DNA of 64,000 nt from Sipunculus nudus (GCA_026874595.1 CM049310.1:86277056-86341055), one strand, 5' to 3'. Positions 1 to 13,694 are shown, counted from the stretch's first letter. Notes: a model not told the origin generated them from the sequence alone. Translations and numbers: made by a program.

Positions 1-934
1 AATTCATTTATACATGTATATGCATATTTAGAAGTTCATTTACCAGAGAGACATGGCCTTTTAGTCCTTAGTAATTTCAATAGGAGCTGTGCATATTTTA
101 AACTGATCTAGGTGAGATAAATAATTTATTATGAACAACCCAAGCACTTAAGACAGATTTGAAATCTCTATTATGTCACCCAGGGTAATTAATCTTATGC
201 CAAGATATTGTTAGTTTATTATATGTTCAGAAAAGATTTGAGAAACTGTAAATTAAAGATCAACTAGAAAAGGTAATAATCTGAAACAAAACAGCTGTCA
301 ATCAATTGTAATTTTATATTAAATTTATACTAAAATATTTTAACAACAATTAAATTGTTCACGTTTCCTATTATAACTCGTTTATCAGACTAATTTACAA
401 TTATATTTTCCATCGTGAAAGATAAATTAATTCCACTTGCAATGCAGTTATTCTGCTACTGTCTCACTTGAACTCTAAAGCATTCCGTCATCTCATCAGT
501 TTGATGAATGCAAAGAATACCACGTTTATAATAGTAAAGCCACTAGAAGTAACATGATTTGTGCTAACTTTCCTTCCTTCTATTCATGTTTGTGCTGTCA
601 CCTATTCCTTCTGTTAACGTTTTGAAAGTGTTGTGGATATGCATACAATTCAATATATTTCAAGCAATTGAAGGTGTTCACAAAAAAAGCCAAATAGGAG
701 TACATATACTCATTTACACATATTTACTATTGTAATAATCAAGCTTTTTACATATTTCTAATTATCATTTGGTAACGCCCTACTCCATTCCGTCGAAGGT
801 TTAAAAAATGATGTGCTAACCCTTTCTTTCTATCAATCGTGTCCACCTTATTTTCCAGACTCTCAGTAATGTTCCAACCATGTCTTGCTTCATTGTGGTC
901 GTCCTTGAAAACATATTTTTAATTTACTATTAAC
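1..934. other. AT-rich sequence upstream of gene A
   Basis: No coding exon is supported here. The first exon or promoter of gene A may lie in this stretch, because the Ig exon of gene A begins after a good phase-1 splice acceptor at 986/987, as in its paralogues. I looked for a short ATG-containing signal-peptide exon ending in G|gt in phase 1 and did not find a convincing one. Confidence 0.4.
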
Positions 935-3900
935 ATGATGGTCCTGTTTCAATTATTCATTGAGTGTTTTTATTATTTCCTCATAGTCAAGCGTTTTGAG
1001 GCGAGGAATGCCACAATACTAAATGGGATGGCCTTACTAAACTTTGGTATTTTACCATGGAATGCACATTTGAACTTTATAAAATGTACCCATGTTGGCA
1101 GCTCAGGAAAGAATCAGAGCTATTACACCATAGACTACACTCGAGCAAAGGTAAACCGACAATATGAGATTGGAAACCGCACCAGTCACACATTAGTGAG
1201 AGTGAGGAGCCATATCATCCTGAGTCTCATAATCAATGATACCATTCCTTCTGATACCGGAATGCATTTCTGTAACCTGGATGGGAAAGGATCAGAGAGG
1301 AGCATAGTAGCCTCACTCTACCTGACAGGTAGGATTGCAGATTTAAAGAAAGTCTGTAAAGATCTAAAAATAAAGGCATTTAATCAGCCTATTCAAATAT
1401 CTGACGCCTATCAACAGAAGATATTCTTTTAAACCCCTTATAAAAAGATCATCCAGAAAGGGGATTCCCATCGCACACAGGCTGTTCATTTATTAACAAC
1501 CACGTGTTTATAATAGTTGGAGGTCCGCCGACAAAACCCATACACCCTCAACAACAGTATCTGCCGGCATGCCAGACAACCAGACCTTTGGCGTTTTGTT
1601 GCCAGTGGCCTCCACAAATAAGCAGTAAACCACTCTTGGTTACATGTTTTTTCCATTTGTCAACATAACTGTGCTTACCAAGAGCAGGTAAAATAAATAA
1701 GTTCATATATCCATCACAGGGGAGTTATAAGAGTTTTAAATGGAATTACTTACAGTCTATATATATGTACGCAGAGAAAGCCAGAATCCAAATATAAGGT
1801 AGATGATATGCTTTTGATAATGAAATGAAATATTAACTTCAAATAACACGTATACAGTCTTTGGTTATCCTTATTTTTTCTAGATATAGACTATAAAATA
1901 TGTTGTATCTTAAAAATGTCATATCCCATCTAAATCACTCCTTCGTTTCTGCGTTGGTGCCCCATGTTTTTTTGTATTCATATTTGATTGATTTATTGTT
2001 TTCAGAGGACACCAAGATGAACAAGACAGTAAATGGTCCAACGACGCATGTTCTTGGTGATAACGGGACAGGTATGTGATACATGGTTATCTGCTTGTCA
2101 TATTTATATAAAGAGACAATTACTTTTCATATAATGTACGGGTGTCAAATTCAGTCGGATGATGTACACAAAATGTTTACAGATGATAAAATTGAATGCA
2201 CTTTAATTTAAAAATGAAAAAAAATGAGAAAATATCGTGGAATTCGTGAAAAACTTTTTGTCTGTTTTCATTTATATTATTAGATGTCCATAAAATTTCA
2301 AATTAAAGACGATAGTACTAAATCTTCTCATACCTTTATTGTTCGTATAAAATTGAAAGAGAAAACGGGATGAATATAAAGACATCCAATTGTTCATAAG
2401 CAGTTGAAGGTGTTTATTTAAGAGCAAATAGGAGAACAAAACGTTTACACGTTTTGAAAATAAGACTAAGTAATCAAAATACAACGTGTTTTACATATTC
2501 CTGATAATCATTCGATATTACTGGTATATTATTTGTTTATTAATCATTATCATTAAGATTCAGAATATACAATACTTACACCGCCTACAACCAAGCCAAA
2601 TGACAAAGAGGGGGCCACTACAGGTTTGTTTCTTTTTCTTTATTTGCTAGCTAGCTATTTACCTGTCTTTTTGCAGAATGTTTACTGGCTTTCTCTATGT
2701 TACATATCAAACAACGGTGCTTAGGTCTTCCAAGTGAAAAATCTTATAACGCCGCTTTGAGGGATGCATAGGCCTGATTTAATTTAAGCTTTTTGTAAAC
2801 ACGTGGCCATGTTGACATTCAGGAAAAACATGACCCGAGGTGGTTGATATCACCAATGCTGTTTTATCAAATCTCTGGTTTGTCAGATTCGTCAATAGAT
2901 TTCCTTGCTTGATGTGTATGGATTACGATCAGCGGCCATTTGATCGGGAACCGCACGCGTCAAAAACACGTTGATGTTAACAAAGCGGACAACCTGTCCG
3001 TTCTGTTATTGGTGCTTTTGGCTAATTTAAAAGAATTCTTTGCTTAATACACATCAGATATCGCGATAGGCCCATTTAAATTCCAATCATGACGATGCCA
3101 TTGGATATAGACAACAGAACCACAACTTTAGAAGTTACATTATTTGTGGCACTAATCTGAGGTTTACAATTAAATGCAATAATCGTGAGATATTTATATT
3201 CAAAGTGTAGAGGTGACACTTGTAAGGAATTCAACATATCTGTTGTGAAGTGTGTTAATACATATAACCCGCATATTGTTCTTTCTGCTTTACACTATTG
3301 ATGGTTCTAATTTATATCACTTGGGCTCTGGTGGCCAGTTCAATAAACAGTGGTTGTGGTGGCATAATGGGTGTTTGCATACATCCTATCCGGTTAATTT
3401 AATATCATCAATGATGCAATTATCAATAATCCTCCAAATCCATTCGACCTTCTCTTGTAACAAAAAAAGGTTGCCTGTATTTCCTTTCAATACATTTTAG
3501 TCTGTATAAGAATTCAGGTTTTTATTTATATGAAATAACTACAGTACAGAGTGATTTTTGTAATACCTAGAATGATGAAATTAAGGTTTAGTCAGTCATT
3601 AATGTTCAATGTCCACCTTTATTATATTTCAATTTTGTATACCAAAACGATGTATAATACCCACTAGATTAATATTAATTTATCAATGGATTTCTTCATG
3701 ATGGTAAGACTTTTTTCAGATACATATATATCCATTGGGGTATGTATAATCCTTACAGCCATCGCTGGTTCGATAGTTGGATATGTTATCTATCGGAAAA
3801 GACAGAACAAGTGAGTAAAGTGGTTTGGTCATACAGTTACTTTTAATTGTAATAGTATGGTGTATATGCACATGAGTTTCAAGTGATCTCATCATAACTT

Positions 3901-4805
3901 TCTTAGATCTAATATGTGTGTTGTACAAGGGTTGCCAGACCGTCTCTTCTTGAAAATGTAAATCTCAGAAAAAGGTCTCATGAATTAACAGATCTCAACT
4001 GTATAATAATATGAACATACACATAGTTATTGTGTATAAAAGATATATTGGGACAATAATATATACGAATTATTTGTTTAAATGGTTTGTAGGCGTTCCA
4101 AGAGAGTCCCATGTGGGACCAGCTTGCTTGTAATCGGCATGATGAAATTCATGGCAAATAATTCCAACATTATCTTAATGTTTCTAATGCCTCTGAACAT
4201 TATTTTTGGAAAGCTTCAGTCACAGTAATATATTTAAACATAATTGAAGTATTGTGAATATTTTTAAATACAAAACAAACTGCTAAATCGTCTACCCCTG
4301 TGTAAATAACCTTTTATTCAATATTAAAAGTTACCACCCCTTCTATGTAAAAAAGACATGTCCATAATTCATATATGGGAAGTCCACTTATGTCATACAT
4401 CCACTTAATCTAGCAAATATTAAAATAGAGTAAAGGACTTCTCGAATCAAATGCATAAAAAATACGAAACACCAGTAATTTCATATTTCAAAGGGTCGGC
4501 AGGGGAGGTGCTAACATATATTTCAACATTCACATGAACTGCACCATGATTATGCGTTGATATTATTGTGCATTAAAACTTCGTTCAATTTAATGGTTGT
4601 ACCACGGTAGGATACGACATGAGCATCTTAGCTGTTGAGCATAACAACAATATGTAGATGTCAGAAAAAAGAGAGGCTCGTCCTTTTAAATAATTTTTTT
4701 TTAATTTCAATTATTTATTATTTTTACAGCTCTGGTGCCGATCAACACGCTGCAGGCGTCCAGCCAGCTACGGCTGTGGATGGTTTGTTAGATGAAGATC
4801 TTTAA
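935..4805 (+). CDS. Gene A: single-Ig type I membrane protein with short tail
   Basis: Exons 935 (or 987)-1328, 2006-2071, 2564-2623, 3720-3810 and 4730-4805 join in one frame, about 228 residues if the ATG at 935 is used. From 935 the N-terminus is hydrophobic (MMVLFQLFIECFYYFLIV) and could be a signal peptide. The alternative is an unseen upstream signal exon spliced to 987 in phase 1, as in genes B and C. The Ig exon holds the B-strand Cys in FIKC and the F-strand Cys in DTGMHFC. Two small symmetric phase-1 exons encode a Thr/Pro-rich stalk (LTPPTTKPNDK). The TM exon is 91 nt, ends in phase 2 and encodes IGVCIILTAIAGSIVGYVIY followed by RKR. The tail is about 22 residues and ends LLDEDL, with no tyrosine motif. 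Gene A and gene E are close paralogues: the same TM and tail exons, similar intron sequence before the TM exon, and a related minisatellite behind each. The family is not one I can name. Confidence 0.72.
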
Positions 4806-4843
4806 ACATGAAACGCAGACAATCATGTAAAGCAAAACAAAAA

Positions 4844-4849
4844 AATAAA
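4844..4849 (+). promoter_or_regulatory. Candidate polyadenylation signal of gene A
   Basis: AATAAA lies 39 bp after the stop codon of gene A and before the minisatellite. Spacing and context fit a poly(A) signal; this is motif evidence only. Confidence 0.45.
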
Positions 4850-4909
4850 TGTATATCCATTATATTTCCATATGACACCCACAGATATCACCGACATAAC
4901 ATGATCACA

Positions 4910-7862
4910 AATGTATAATATGATCACAACTAGGAGCATGGTTTATCAAGAATCCTGGATTTCCACAACACATGAACGTGGTTAGTCTAGAAATATGGAT
5001 GTCCACATGTTGAAACGTTGTCAGTTCCGAAGCTCGGGTGGCCAATAAATGTAAAATGTGGTCAATCCAGAAACGTGGATGTCCACAAAAACCTTGAAAC
5101 GTGGTTAATCCAGGAGCTCGGATGTCCAAACAAATGTTAAACGTGGTCATTCCGGAAATCTGATTGACCACAAAAATTAAAACTGTGGTCATTCCGGGAG
5201 CTCAAATGTCCACAAAAAAAAATAAAACGTGGTCAATCAAGGAGGTCGGATGTCCAAAATATATAAATCGTGGCCAATCCAGAAACCTGGTTGACTACAG
5301 AAATAAAAACTGTAGTCATTCAAAGAGCTTGGATGTCCCAAACAAAATGTAAAACGTGGTCAATTCAGAAACCTGGTTGATCACAAAAATGAAAACTGTG
5401 GTCATTCCAGGAGCTCGGATGTCCACAAAAATATAAAACGTGGTCAATCCAGAAGCTCGGATGTCCAGAAAAAATGTAAACGAGTGGTCATACCGGAAGC
5501 TCGAATGTCCACAAAAATGAAAAACGTTGTTAATCTAGAAGCTCGGATGTCCACAAAAACATATGAAACGTGGTCATTCCAGAAACCTGGTTGACCACAA
5601 AAATAAAAACTGTGGTCATTCCAGGAGCTCAGAATTCCACACAAAAAATATAAAACGTGGTCAATCCATGAGGTCGGATGTCCAAAATATATAAAACGTG
5701 GCCAGTCCAGAATCTGGGTGACTACATAAATGAAAACAATGGTCATTCCAGGAGCTCGGATGTCCACAAAAAATGTGAAACGTGGTCATTCTGGAAATCT
5801 GATTGACCACAAAAAAGAAAACTGTGGTCATTCCGGGAGCTCAGATGTCCACAAAAAAATAAAACGTGGTCAATCAAGGAGGTCGGATGTCCAAAATATA
5901 TAAAACCTCGGTGATAACAGAAATGTTAACTGCGGTCATTTCAGGAGCTCGGATGTCCCGAAAACATAAGAAACGTGGTCATTCCAGAAACCTTGTTGAC
6001 CACAAAAATGAAAACTGTGGTCATTCCGGGAACTCAGATATCCACAAACAAATATAAAACGTGGCCAATTCAGGAGGTCGGATGTCCAAAATATATAAAA
6101 CGTGGCCAATCCAGAAACCTGGATGACTACAGAAATGTAATCTGTGGTCTATTCAAGAGCTTGGATGTCCCAAAAAAAAAAGTAAAACGTGGTCAATCCA
6201 GAAACCTTGTTGATCACAAAAATGAAAACTCTGGTCATTCCAGGAGCTCGGATGTCCACAAAAATTAAAACGTGGTCAATCTAAAAGCTTTGATGTCCAC
6301 AAAAATATAAAAAGGTGGTCAATCCAGAAGCTTGGATGTCCAGAAAAATGTAAACTGTGGTCATACCGGAAGCTCGAATGTCCACAAAAATGTAAAACGT
6401 GGTTTATCTAGAAGCTCGAATGTCCACAAAAAAATGTGAAACGTGGTCATTCCAGAAACCTGGTTGACCACAAAAATAAAAACTGTGGTCATTCCAGGAC
6501 CTCAGAATTCCACAAAAAATATAAAACGTGATCAATCCATGAGGTCGGATGTCCAAAATATATAAAACGTGGCCAGTCCAGAATCTAGGTGACAACATAA
6601 ATGAAAACTATGGTCATTCCAGGAGCTCGGATGTCCACAAAAAATGTGAAACGTGGTCATTCTGGAAACCTGATTGACCACAAAAATGAAAACTGTGGTC
6701 ATTCCGGGAGCTCAGATGTCCACAAAAAAAAATAAAACGTGGTCAATCCAGGAGGTCGGATGTCCAAAATATATAAAACCTCGGTGATAACAGAAATGTA
6801 AACTGCAGTCATTTCAGGAGCTCGGATGTCCCGAAAACATTAGAAACGTGGTCATTCCAGAAACCTTGTTGACCACAAAAATGAAAACTGCGGTCATTCC
6901 GGGAACTCAGATGTCCACAAACAAATATAAAACGTGGTCAATCCAGGAGGTCGGATGTCCAAAATATATAGAACGTGGCCAATCCAGAAACCTGGGTGAC
7001 TACAGAAATGTAAACTGTGGTCTATCTAGGAGCTCCGATGTCCACAAAAATTAAAACGTGGTCAATCTAGAAGCTCGGATGTCCACACAAATGTAGAACG
7101 TGGTCAATCCAGAAACCTGGTTGACCACAAAAAAATGTAAACTGTGGTCATTCCAGGAGCTCGGATGTCCACAAAAATGTAAAACGGGGTCAATCCAGCA
7201 GCTTGGATGTCCAGAAAAGAGTAATTTGTGGTCATTCCAGGAGCTCGGTTGTCCACGAAAAATATAAAACTTTGTCAATTCAGTAGCTTGGATGTTCACA
7301 AAATTGTAAAATGTGGTCATTCCAGGTGCTCGGATGTCCACAAAAACGTGAAATGTGGTCAATCCAGAACCTCGGTTGTCCACCAATACGTGAAACGTGG
7401 TCAACCTAGGAGGTCGAATGTCCACCAAAACGCGTAACGTGGTCAATCCATGACGTCGAATATTCGTCCAAAACACGTGAATCGTGGTCAATCCAGAAGA
7501 TCGGATGTCCACATAAATTGAACGTTTTCAATCCAGGAGGTCGAATGTCGACACAAATGTAAAACGTGGTCAATCCTGAAACTTTGATGTTCACAAAAAC
7601 GTGAAACGTGGTCAATCAAGGAGGTCGAATGTCCACAAAAACGTAAAAGGTGATGAAACTAGGTGGTTGGATGTCGACAAAAATGTAAACCTGGTCAATC
7701 CAGAAGCTGTGATGTTCACAAAATATAAAACTTGGTTAATCAAGAAACCTGGGTGACCACAGAAATGTAAATCGTGGTCTATCAAGAAGTACGGATATCC
7801 TAAAAAATGTGAAACGTGGTCATTCCAGAAACCTGGTTGACCATATAAATGTGAAGAATTGT
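4910..7862. repeat. Minisatellite 1, diverged units of about 40 bp
   Basis: Roughly 70 degenerate head-to-tail units of about 40 bp. Recurrent cores are aaacgtggtcaatccaga, then agctcggatgtccacaaaaa. Units of the 'gtcaatccagaaacctggttgaccac' kind and the 'gtcattccaggagctcggatgtccac' kind often alternate, so there is partial higher-order structure. Open frames on both strands follow from the unit length and are not taken as genes. It begins about 100 bp after the stop codon of gene A. The core is shared with minisatellite 2 behind gene E. Confidence 0.93.
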
Positions 7863-8060
7863 CACTCGGAAAGTCTTGAAGCTTGCAAGTCTCCAATAAT
7901 GAAAAATGGGAGCACTGTAGTGATAGATGAAATGCGGCTGCCATGTTGCTATAAATGGTGACCATAAGCTGTTGATCTTCAGAAAAAGTTAATAAGATAT
8001 ATTTGGTGAGGGGTTTCCTGTAGGGCAATAAGGCATAGGTGTAAATAGCTGTTTAGGTTG
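7863..8060. other. Non-repetitive flank shared with the region after minisatellite 2
   Basis: The stretch with 'gatagatgaaatgcggctg' and 'ttgtgattctact' resembles the one after minisatellite 2 near 49780-49915 ('gacagatgaaatgtggctg', 'ttgagaatctac'). The duplicated segment therefore continues past the array on its far side. Similarity was judged by eye. Confidence 0.5.
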
Positions 8061-9300
8061 TGATTCTACTGAATGGTATTATAAATTCATGTATATACCG
8101 TTTTATTTTATTGTCGATTGTCTGCTCATGGCGTTTATAGTCACAACCGACTATTTTCAACTTAAAATGTGGGGTTTCTGAGTATGAATTAAAATTCTAT
8201 CGTGTGTAATGAAAAAAAAACACTCAGTCTGTTTGCTTTGTCATTTTATCAGATATATAAAGTAAAGAAATCCTAATTCTTGATTCTTAAAAAAATTGTT
8301 AAGAAGAAACTTTCACAAATGACACAGAAAGATACATGTATTAGATATAATGTTTCAGCACATATTGTATTGTCATCATAATGTATAGGCTTTTAACATA
8401 TGTATTTTGTATTCATAGATAGCATATTGCCTTTATACTTTTTTATCTTTGCCTAATCCAGGAAACAAATGTGAGGATGCATGAAAATTTAGTTATTTGT
8501 TGCTTTGACTTAAATAAATTGTATGTGTAGAACATGTCTCGTGTCGTTTTCTGGTCATATAAAACTAAAGCTGTGTGCGAAGTACATCTCCGAGAGGACG
8601 TTTTATATAAGGTGAACTGCTCAATTAACTAACAGACAGGCATTTTCTCAAGGAAGGGTCCTGTTTGTCACTTACAATCTGTAAATATTCGTCTGCCAAG
8701 TTGTTTAGATGGGATGACATGAGGTCATTTGTTTCATAGAGCTGCATATAATTTCCTTCAGATATTTGAAACATTAATTCAAATTTATACAGAGAATTTT
8801 CCCTACTCAGATATACCTCATTTCTTCCTCAAATATACCTCTATTACCCTAATACCCTCTTCCTTTAAGCTCTAATTTCGCCAACCATATATATAATATA
8901 GACTACATTTAATATTTCATCAGATCACATACTAGCATTAGAGCAGGTAATTTCTGTTGCAAAACATACTACCTCATATGTTTGTCCCCTGTTTCTGTTT
9001 CACAAGAATATTCTTCATGGTGTGTCTCATGTTGTCTCATTATTGGTACTTTTTCCTCTGTGATATATACATAGAATGAAATGAAGGTGAAAAAAATATT
9101 ACAAATGCTGTATATTTGTATAAATCTATAAATATGCACCTGCATACATATACATATATACACCCATACATATACATATACATACACACCTACATACATA
9201 TATATATATAATATATATATTCAAAGACATACATATACAAATATAATACATACACATAAGCATACATACGGGGCATACACCTCTCTCTCTCTCTCTCTCG

Positions 9301-9338
<38 letters not shown>

Positions 9339-9341
9339 ATT

Positions 9342-9392
<51 letters not shown>

Positions 9393-10603
9393 CAAATTCT
9401 GATTTTGTATATAAGGCGGAGTTGAACATCTTGCTTACTTATGAATTATCACTTTTCATATTTTTTTTCAATGAGTGCTTTTGCTTAAGCAATATAAAAA
9501 TTCTTAAGGGGCATTCTTAAGTTGCACCACAGACAATCACAATATAACAACAGAACATAAAAAAGGTTGACTGATTCCGTGCAGAGTTTGAGCTTCTTTC
9601 GTAACATGTTTGCCCTGCAAAAGAAGAGTTGCACCTGACGGAATATATCATCGTCGTCTTGAATGTTTTGTTGATAATACAACCTAAGTATTTAAAGATC
9701 AACATTTTCTTTATGGCAAATCATACCCCAGTCGGTAAATGTCATGATTCACTTTGTGGCCGGGTGACCCCGGCTACTGCTAAAAGAACAATGCACGCGA
9801 ATGTCCTTAAAAAGTCTGTGGTGTTATTTATATAGTGACGTTTCGAGTTTGGTCTTGACCGAACAGATTTATATTTTTTTCCATTATTCCATTATGCATA
9901 TGTGTCTGTCGAAAGGACTGGCCTTGTAAATGTTAGTAACAAGTAAGTAGCAGAAAGTAGGAATTCATGTGTTTCAGGTAAAACAGATACAAGTAAAACT
10001 TCATGAACCGGTTTCCTGTTGTAAATTACAGTCGGATATAAATTTTATTTGCATATCTGTATATACTTTTCCATTTAGATATGCATCTGATATATACAGA
10101 CCAGTGGTTTTATATTTGACAATGCGAAAACACTGAACGAGAGCAATATTTTCAGGTTTGACAGTCTTGACATAAAAAATAAGGAACTTTCTACGGCTCA
10201 GTGTCCATTTTAGTTTAGGCTTGTTTTAATTCTTTGTTTGTTTTTAACAATTAATTACCTGATATACCTGAAATTCACAGTAGCCTGCTCTGACTCATTA
10301 TAAAAAAAGGTTTATCAGTCTTATTTTGAAAAAAAAATCAGAAATATAGAAATCTTATCACCAAAACACTTTTAAGAAACGTTATGTCTTCACTAAAAAT
10401 GACATATGAAAGTGTGGACAACAGAAAAAAAACCCCACAGTTCTGGCTAATGTGCTATGCTTGTAAAAGACAGGACAAATTTAAGGTTTGCCCCCACCCC
10501 CTCAACCAATCCGTTCGGGGGAACTGACTAGTTATACCTATCGCTTGCTGTATATTCCACCATTATAATTACCATTAACTTGCACCTGATAAACTACTGA
10601 CAC
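8061..10603. other. Intergenic stretch between minisatellite 1 and gene B
   Basis: No coding exon is supported. It holds short-period purine/pyrimidine repeats: a tacatata-rich tract at about 9130-9260 and a (CT)n-(TA)n microsatellite at 9281-9390. The rest is AT-rich unique-looking sequence. Confidence 0.5.
9281..9390. repeat. Compound (CT)n(TA)n microsatellite
   Basis: About 19 bp of CT repeats runs directly into about 90 bp of interrupted TA repeats. Confidence 0.95.
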
Positions 10604-11334
10604 GTGCCTGTGTCCTCAGGAATGCTATTATTTGATCTACTTACTGAGCCACATAAAATATCAGTTCCGGGTTTTTCCGCCGATGATCTATGTTCAGGTC
10701 ACCAAACAACAACTATCGGTGTTGTTATCAACCCGAATAGAGTAAACAAGTCCTTTGCTATTCGCTCTCGTTCTAAATATAATCATTGTGTAATGCCATA
10801 TTCCAGAACCTTCTCATGCCTCGCTGACGTTGTCTATTGCGCATGTTTTCTAGCATTCAATTCAGTGACGATCAGTCATTCGATTCAACGTCTGCTAACA
10901 ACACAGATGTACAGGGGTCTTTTCAAGAGATTTTATCGGCAAAGGTAAGCTTTGTAACATCTATACATTCAACTGATTAGATGAGACAGTTTTCCAATTG
11001 CTGGCCGCTCGGTTAACGATTAAAATGGACCTGTAAAGTAGTTCAATTTCTGCAGGTAACACAATCGACCTTTAAACTATATCCGTAGTTTTTTTTTCTG
11101 GTATGTGCCCAAAAGCTACCTTTCAGTGATTGACACATATTGTTTTCATTGACACGGGAATTCTAATAAGAACTATTTAGGCTCTGCCCAATGTAAAACC
11201 ACTTTATATAAAGCTGCGCTTGAAGAGGAAACCATGATATTTAACCTGATGTCCGATCTGTTTGTTATGGTTTACATACTTATTACAATCTAAATAATAT
11301 ATATATATTTTTTCAGCCGATGTAATTCTTCATA
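10604..11334 (+). promoter_or_regulatory. Candidate promoter and 5' leader of gene B
   Basis: Two alternative readings are visible. (1) A less AT-rich stretch ends in a strong donor, AAAG|gtaagc at 10944, which could splice to the acceptor ttttttcag at 11316 just before the gene B start codon, giving an upstream leader exon. (2) A TATA-like element, tttatataaag, at about 11203-11213 could place the transcription start near 11235. The 114-codon open frame at 10604-10948 has no recognisable domain and I do not call it a gene. Confidence 0.35.
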
Positions 11335-13208
11335 ATGGAGAGGTTTTTTAGCCCAGGAAAACAAGGGCTCTCTTTATTTAACGTCTTCTGCTTATATATA
11401 ACGGTTAACGCCTTCTTGTCTCCGGGGATTCGGGCTAATTATAATGGTTAGTTTTTTTTTTATTTTTTTGTGTAAAATCAAACCTAAATCTAGACAATGA
11501 ATTAGAATTAGTCGATGACTACAAATTATAATTCAAGGATTTGATATCAAATCATATAAAGCCTATATATTTACTGTAAATGCATAAAATCAGGACGTAT
11601 GTGAATTTCTTTAAACTTTAAGATAAAAACCTTATCTATTATATTATTTCATAAATGTTAGGTATTCAATCATTAAAGATTATGCCACTGGACGTTTAAA
11701 TTACGGGATAATACCCGAATGTGTAATGTCTAAAACAAATGCAAAAACAGTGACTTTTATTAATATTTGTTATTTGTATGCAAATGTGGTATCTTATTGA
11801 TACCACAGCATCACATGAACTCTTTTTCTTTTCTAAAGCCCATACCACCCTGAGGGGAAGGAATGTTGCCTATTTTATCGGTGACAATAACGTCACCATG
11901 GAATGGGAGATAAAACCTAAAAGTAATAATTTTTGGCTCCGCTGTTACCGTGGTGAAGAAAAAGCCAGTAATACACACTTTTACACCATTTACTCTACCG
12001 GTCCAACTAGTATACGGCATTATCCAATAGGGGCACTTGGCAAACGAGTAAGCCATCAGATTTTGTTCGAGAAGGATTGTATCGTAATCAAGCTGACCCT
12101 GGCGTACCCAGAATGGCTCGACAGAGGATTCTACACTTGTGAAGCGGAAACTGAATATACAACAGGGAGCATATCCCAGCATCTGGAACTAAAAGGTACT
12201 CGTTGCATATATAATTGACATGTATTATATTATAGCCATACACGACTTGACAACAAAGTGTAAAGAGGCCTCGCAGAGCGTGTACCTCCTCCAAGATCGT
12301 TCTTACTTTCTTAATTTCATATCAATTTTAAAATAATCTACATGTCATTATCATTAGATTTCAGTCCTTCCTTTCAATAACACCAACCTACAGACATTAA
12401 TCAGATGTAATTTATGGGAAACGTATTGACCTTGCACGATGATATGAACACAGACAAATCTGAAAAATCATATATTGGTAATGGAAATAAAGCTCCTTTT
12501 GTCCAAGGTAACTTTCACAGTTTATCTATCAAGGAATTGTAAGTGATTGGCATGCGATTGAACGTTCTTACATTACGTGATATTTATATTTCTTCTACAC
12601 AGTACTTCCGTTAGTGACGGATGCTTCAAGCTCTTCGTCTGTCGGACTCCTCACCGAAGGTATGTATTGAAATTGCTGTTCATCCTATACACATAGGTGT
12701 CAGATTAGTGTAAATGTAATCATTCAGGTCTAAGCTTTTACATCACATTATTTGATTGAATCATGTCTGAATTACACGCAGAAATACAGAGGAAATATCA
12801 GAAATGCATAGGTGATGAAAGTATAACTGCACTGAATTATTTATTATTTTATGGGTGAAGTGACTGGCTTAATATTGGTCATGCTTTACATTATATTAAC
12901 ATTATTTTTTCTTGCTCACAGAACGGCAGGAGATCCCGGATGCTACCAGCAGTTCCGGTGCATACATCATACACAAAGGTGACTATAAATGTTTCTGTTC
13001 AGTATAAACACAAGTAACTTATACGTTTTTATAATGTGATGTTATAGTCTAACGGTAGCAGATACTCGTTTAACCAAAGCTGTTGCAGCGAGTTTAACAT
13101 TAAAAGTGAATTTGATTTTTTAAATAAAAACTAATTTCAAATTTGTCTTCAGGTTCCTTGCTGTACCTGTTGGTTACATACATCTTCATTCTTCCCGCCA
13201 TCTATTGA
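11335..13208 (+). CDS. Gene B: single-Ig surface protein, probably GPI-anchored
   Basis: Exons 11335-11446, 11839-12195, 12603-12659, 12922-12978 and 13153-13208 give 212 residues, every junction in phase 1. Exon 1 encodes a signal peptide with hydrophobic core LSLFNVFCLYITVNAFL. The 357-nt exon is one V-like Ig domain, with FWLRC as B strand and RGFYTC as F strand. Two exons of exactly 57 nt encode Ser-rich stalks (DASSSSSVG and DATSSSGA). The last exon encodes only GSLLYLLVTYIFILPAIY and then TGA. Small residues (SSSGA), a short spacer and a terminal hydrophobic segment with no cytoplasmic residues fit a GPI-attachment signal, unlike paralogues A, C, D and E. It faces the four-Ig gene F tail to tail. 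No lesion is visible. The anchor type is an inference. Confidence 0.8.
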
Positions 13209-13688
13209 TGACTGTCCCGTCGTGAAGCATGATATATAAAGGTCGGCTTATATTCCATGTGTGCCTTTTGTAAAATGTTATTCTGAAATATTCTAGCTTT
13301 GTTATTCATTATTGTGTGGTAGAAATGTAAGATTTTGTGCCAGAGTATATGTCTCATTTTTAAGTAAATTACTGACCAAGGGGATGAGGAGAAGTCATTT
13401 TTTTCTGTTTTTTTTTGTTGCAAATTCCGTATCCTTGATGCAGTACAGTTGTGATGCTGTTCACTTTTATTCCTGACTTCGTCCTTCGTCCTTGTAACAT
13501 ATCTTGAAATTAATAGGAAAATATATATACTGTTAACTTACGTTTCATATCTTTGATGTATTTCCAGGCCTGTGTAACAGAAGTCGAACTTGGCCTACAC
13601 TGGAAGACTTCAGTTATATCAAGAAAAAACATCTACTTGACAATAATGAACAGCGACCTAAGTCGGTTGGATTTGATCATTTTTGTTG

Positions 13689-13694
13689 AATAAA
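13689..13694 (+). promoter_or_regulatory. Candidate polyadenylation signal of gene B
   Basis: AATAAA lies about 480 bp after the gene B stop codon, just ahead of a long (ATT)n tract. Motif evidence only. Confidence 0.4.

Noticed and set aside
4905-7615. Many short open frames over minisatellite 1
   Set aside because: By-products of the tandem repeat; they break and restart with unit indels and encode nothing recognisable.
4910-7862. A CRISPR array
   Set aside because: Units run directly head to tail without unique spacers, and the setting is eukaryotic.
10604-10948. 114-codon open frame as a separate gene
   Set aside because: No domain; it ends on a strong splice donor and fits a leader exon of gene B better.
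11811-12182. Reverse-strand frame opposite the gene B Ig exon (and similar ones opposite C, D and E)
   Set aside because: Antisense shadows of Ig exons; no splice or domain support.
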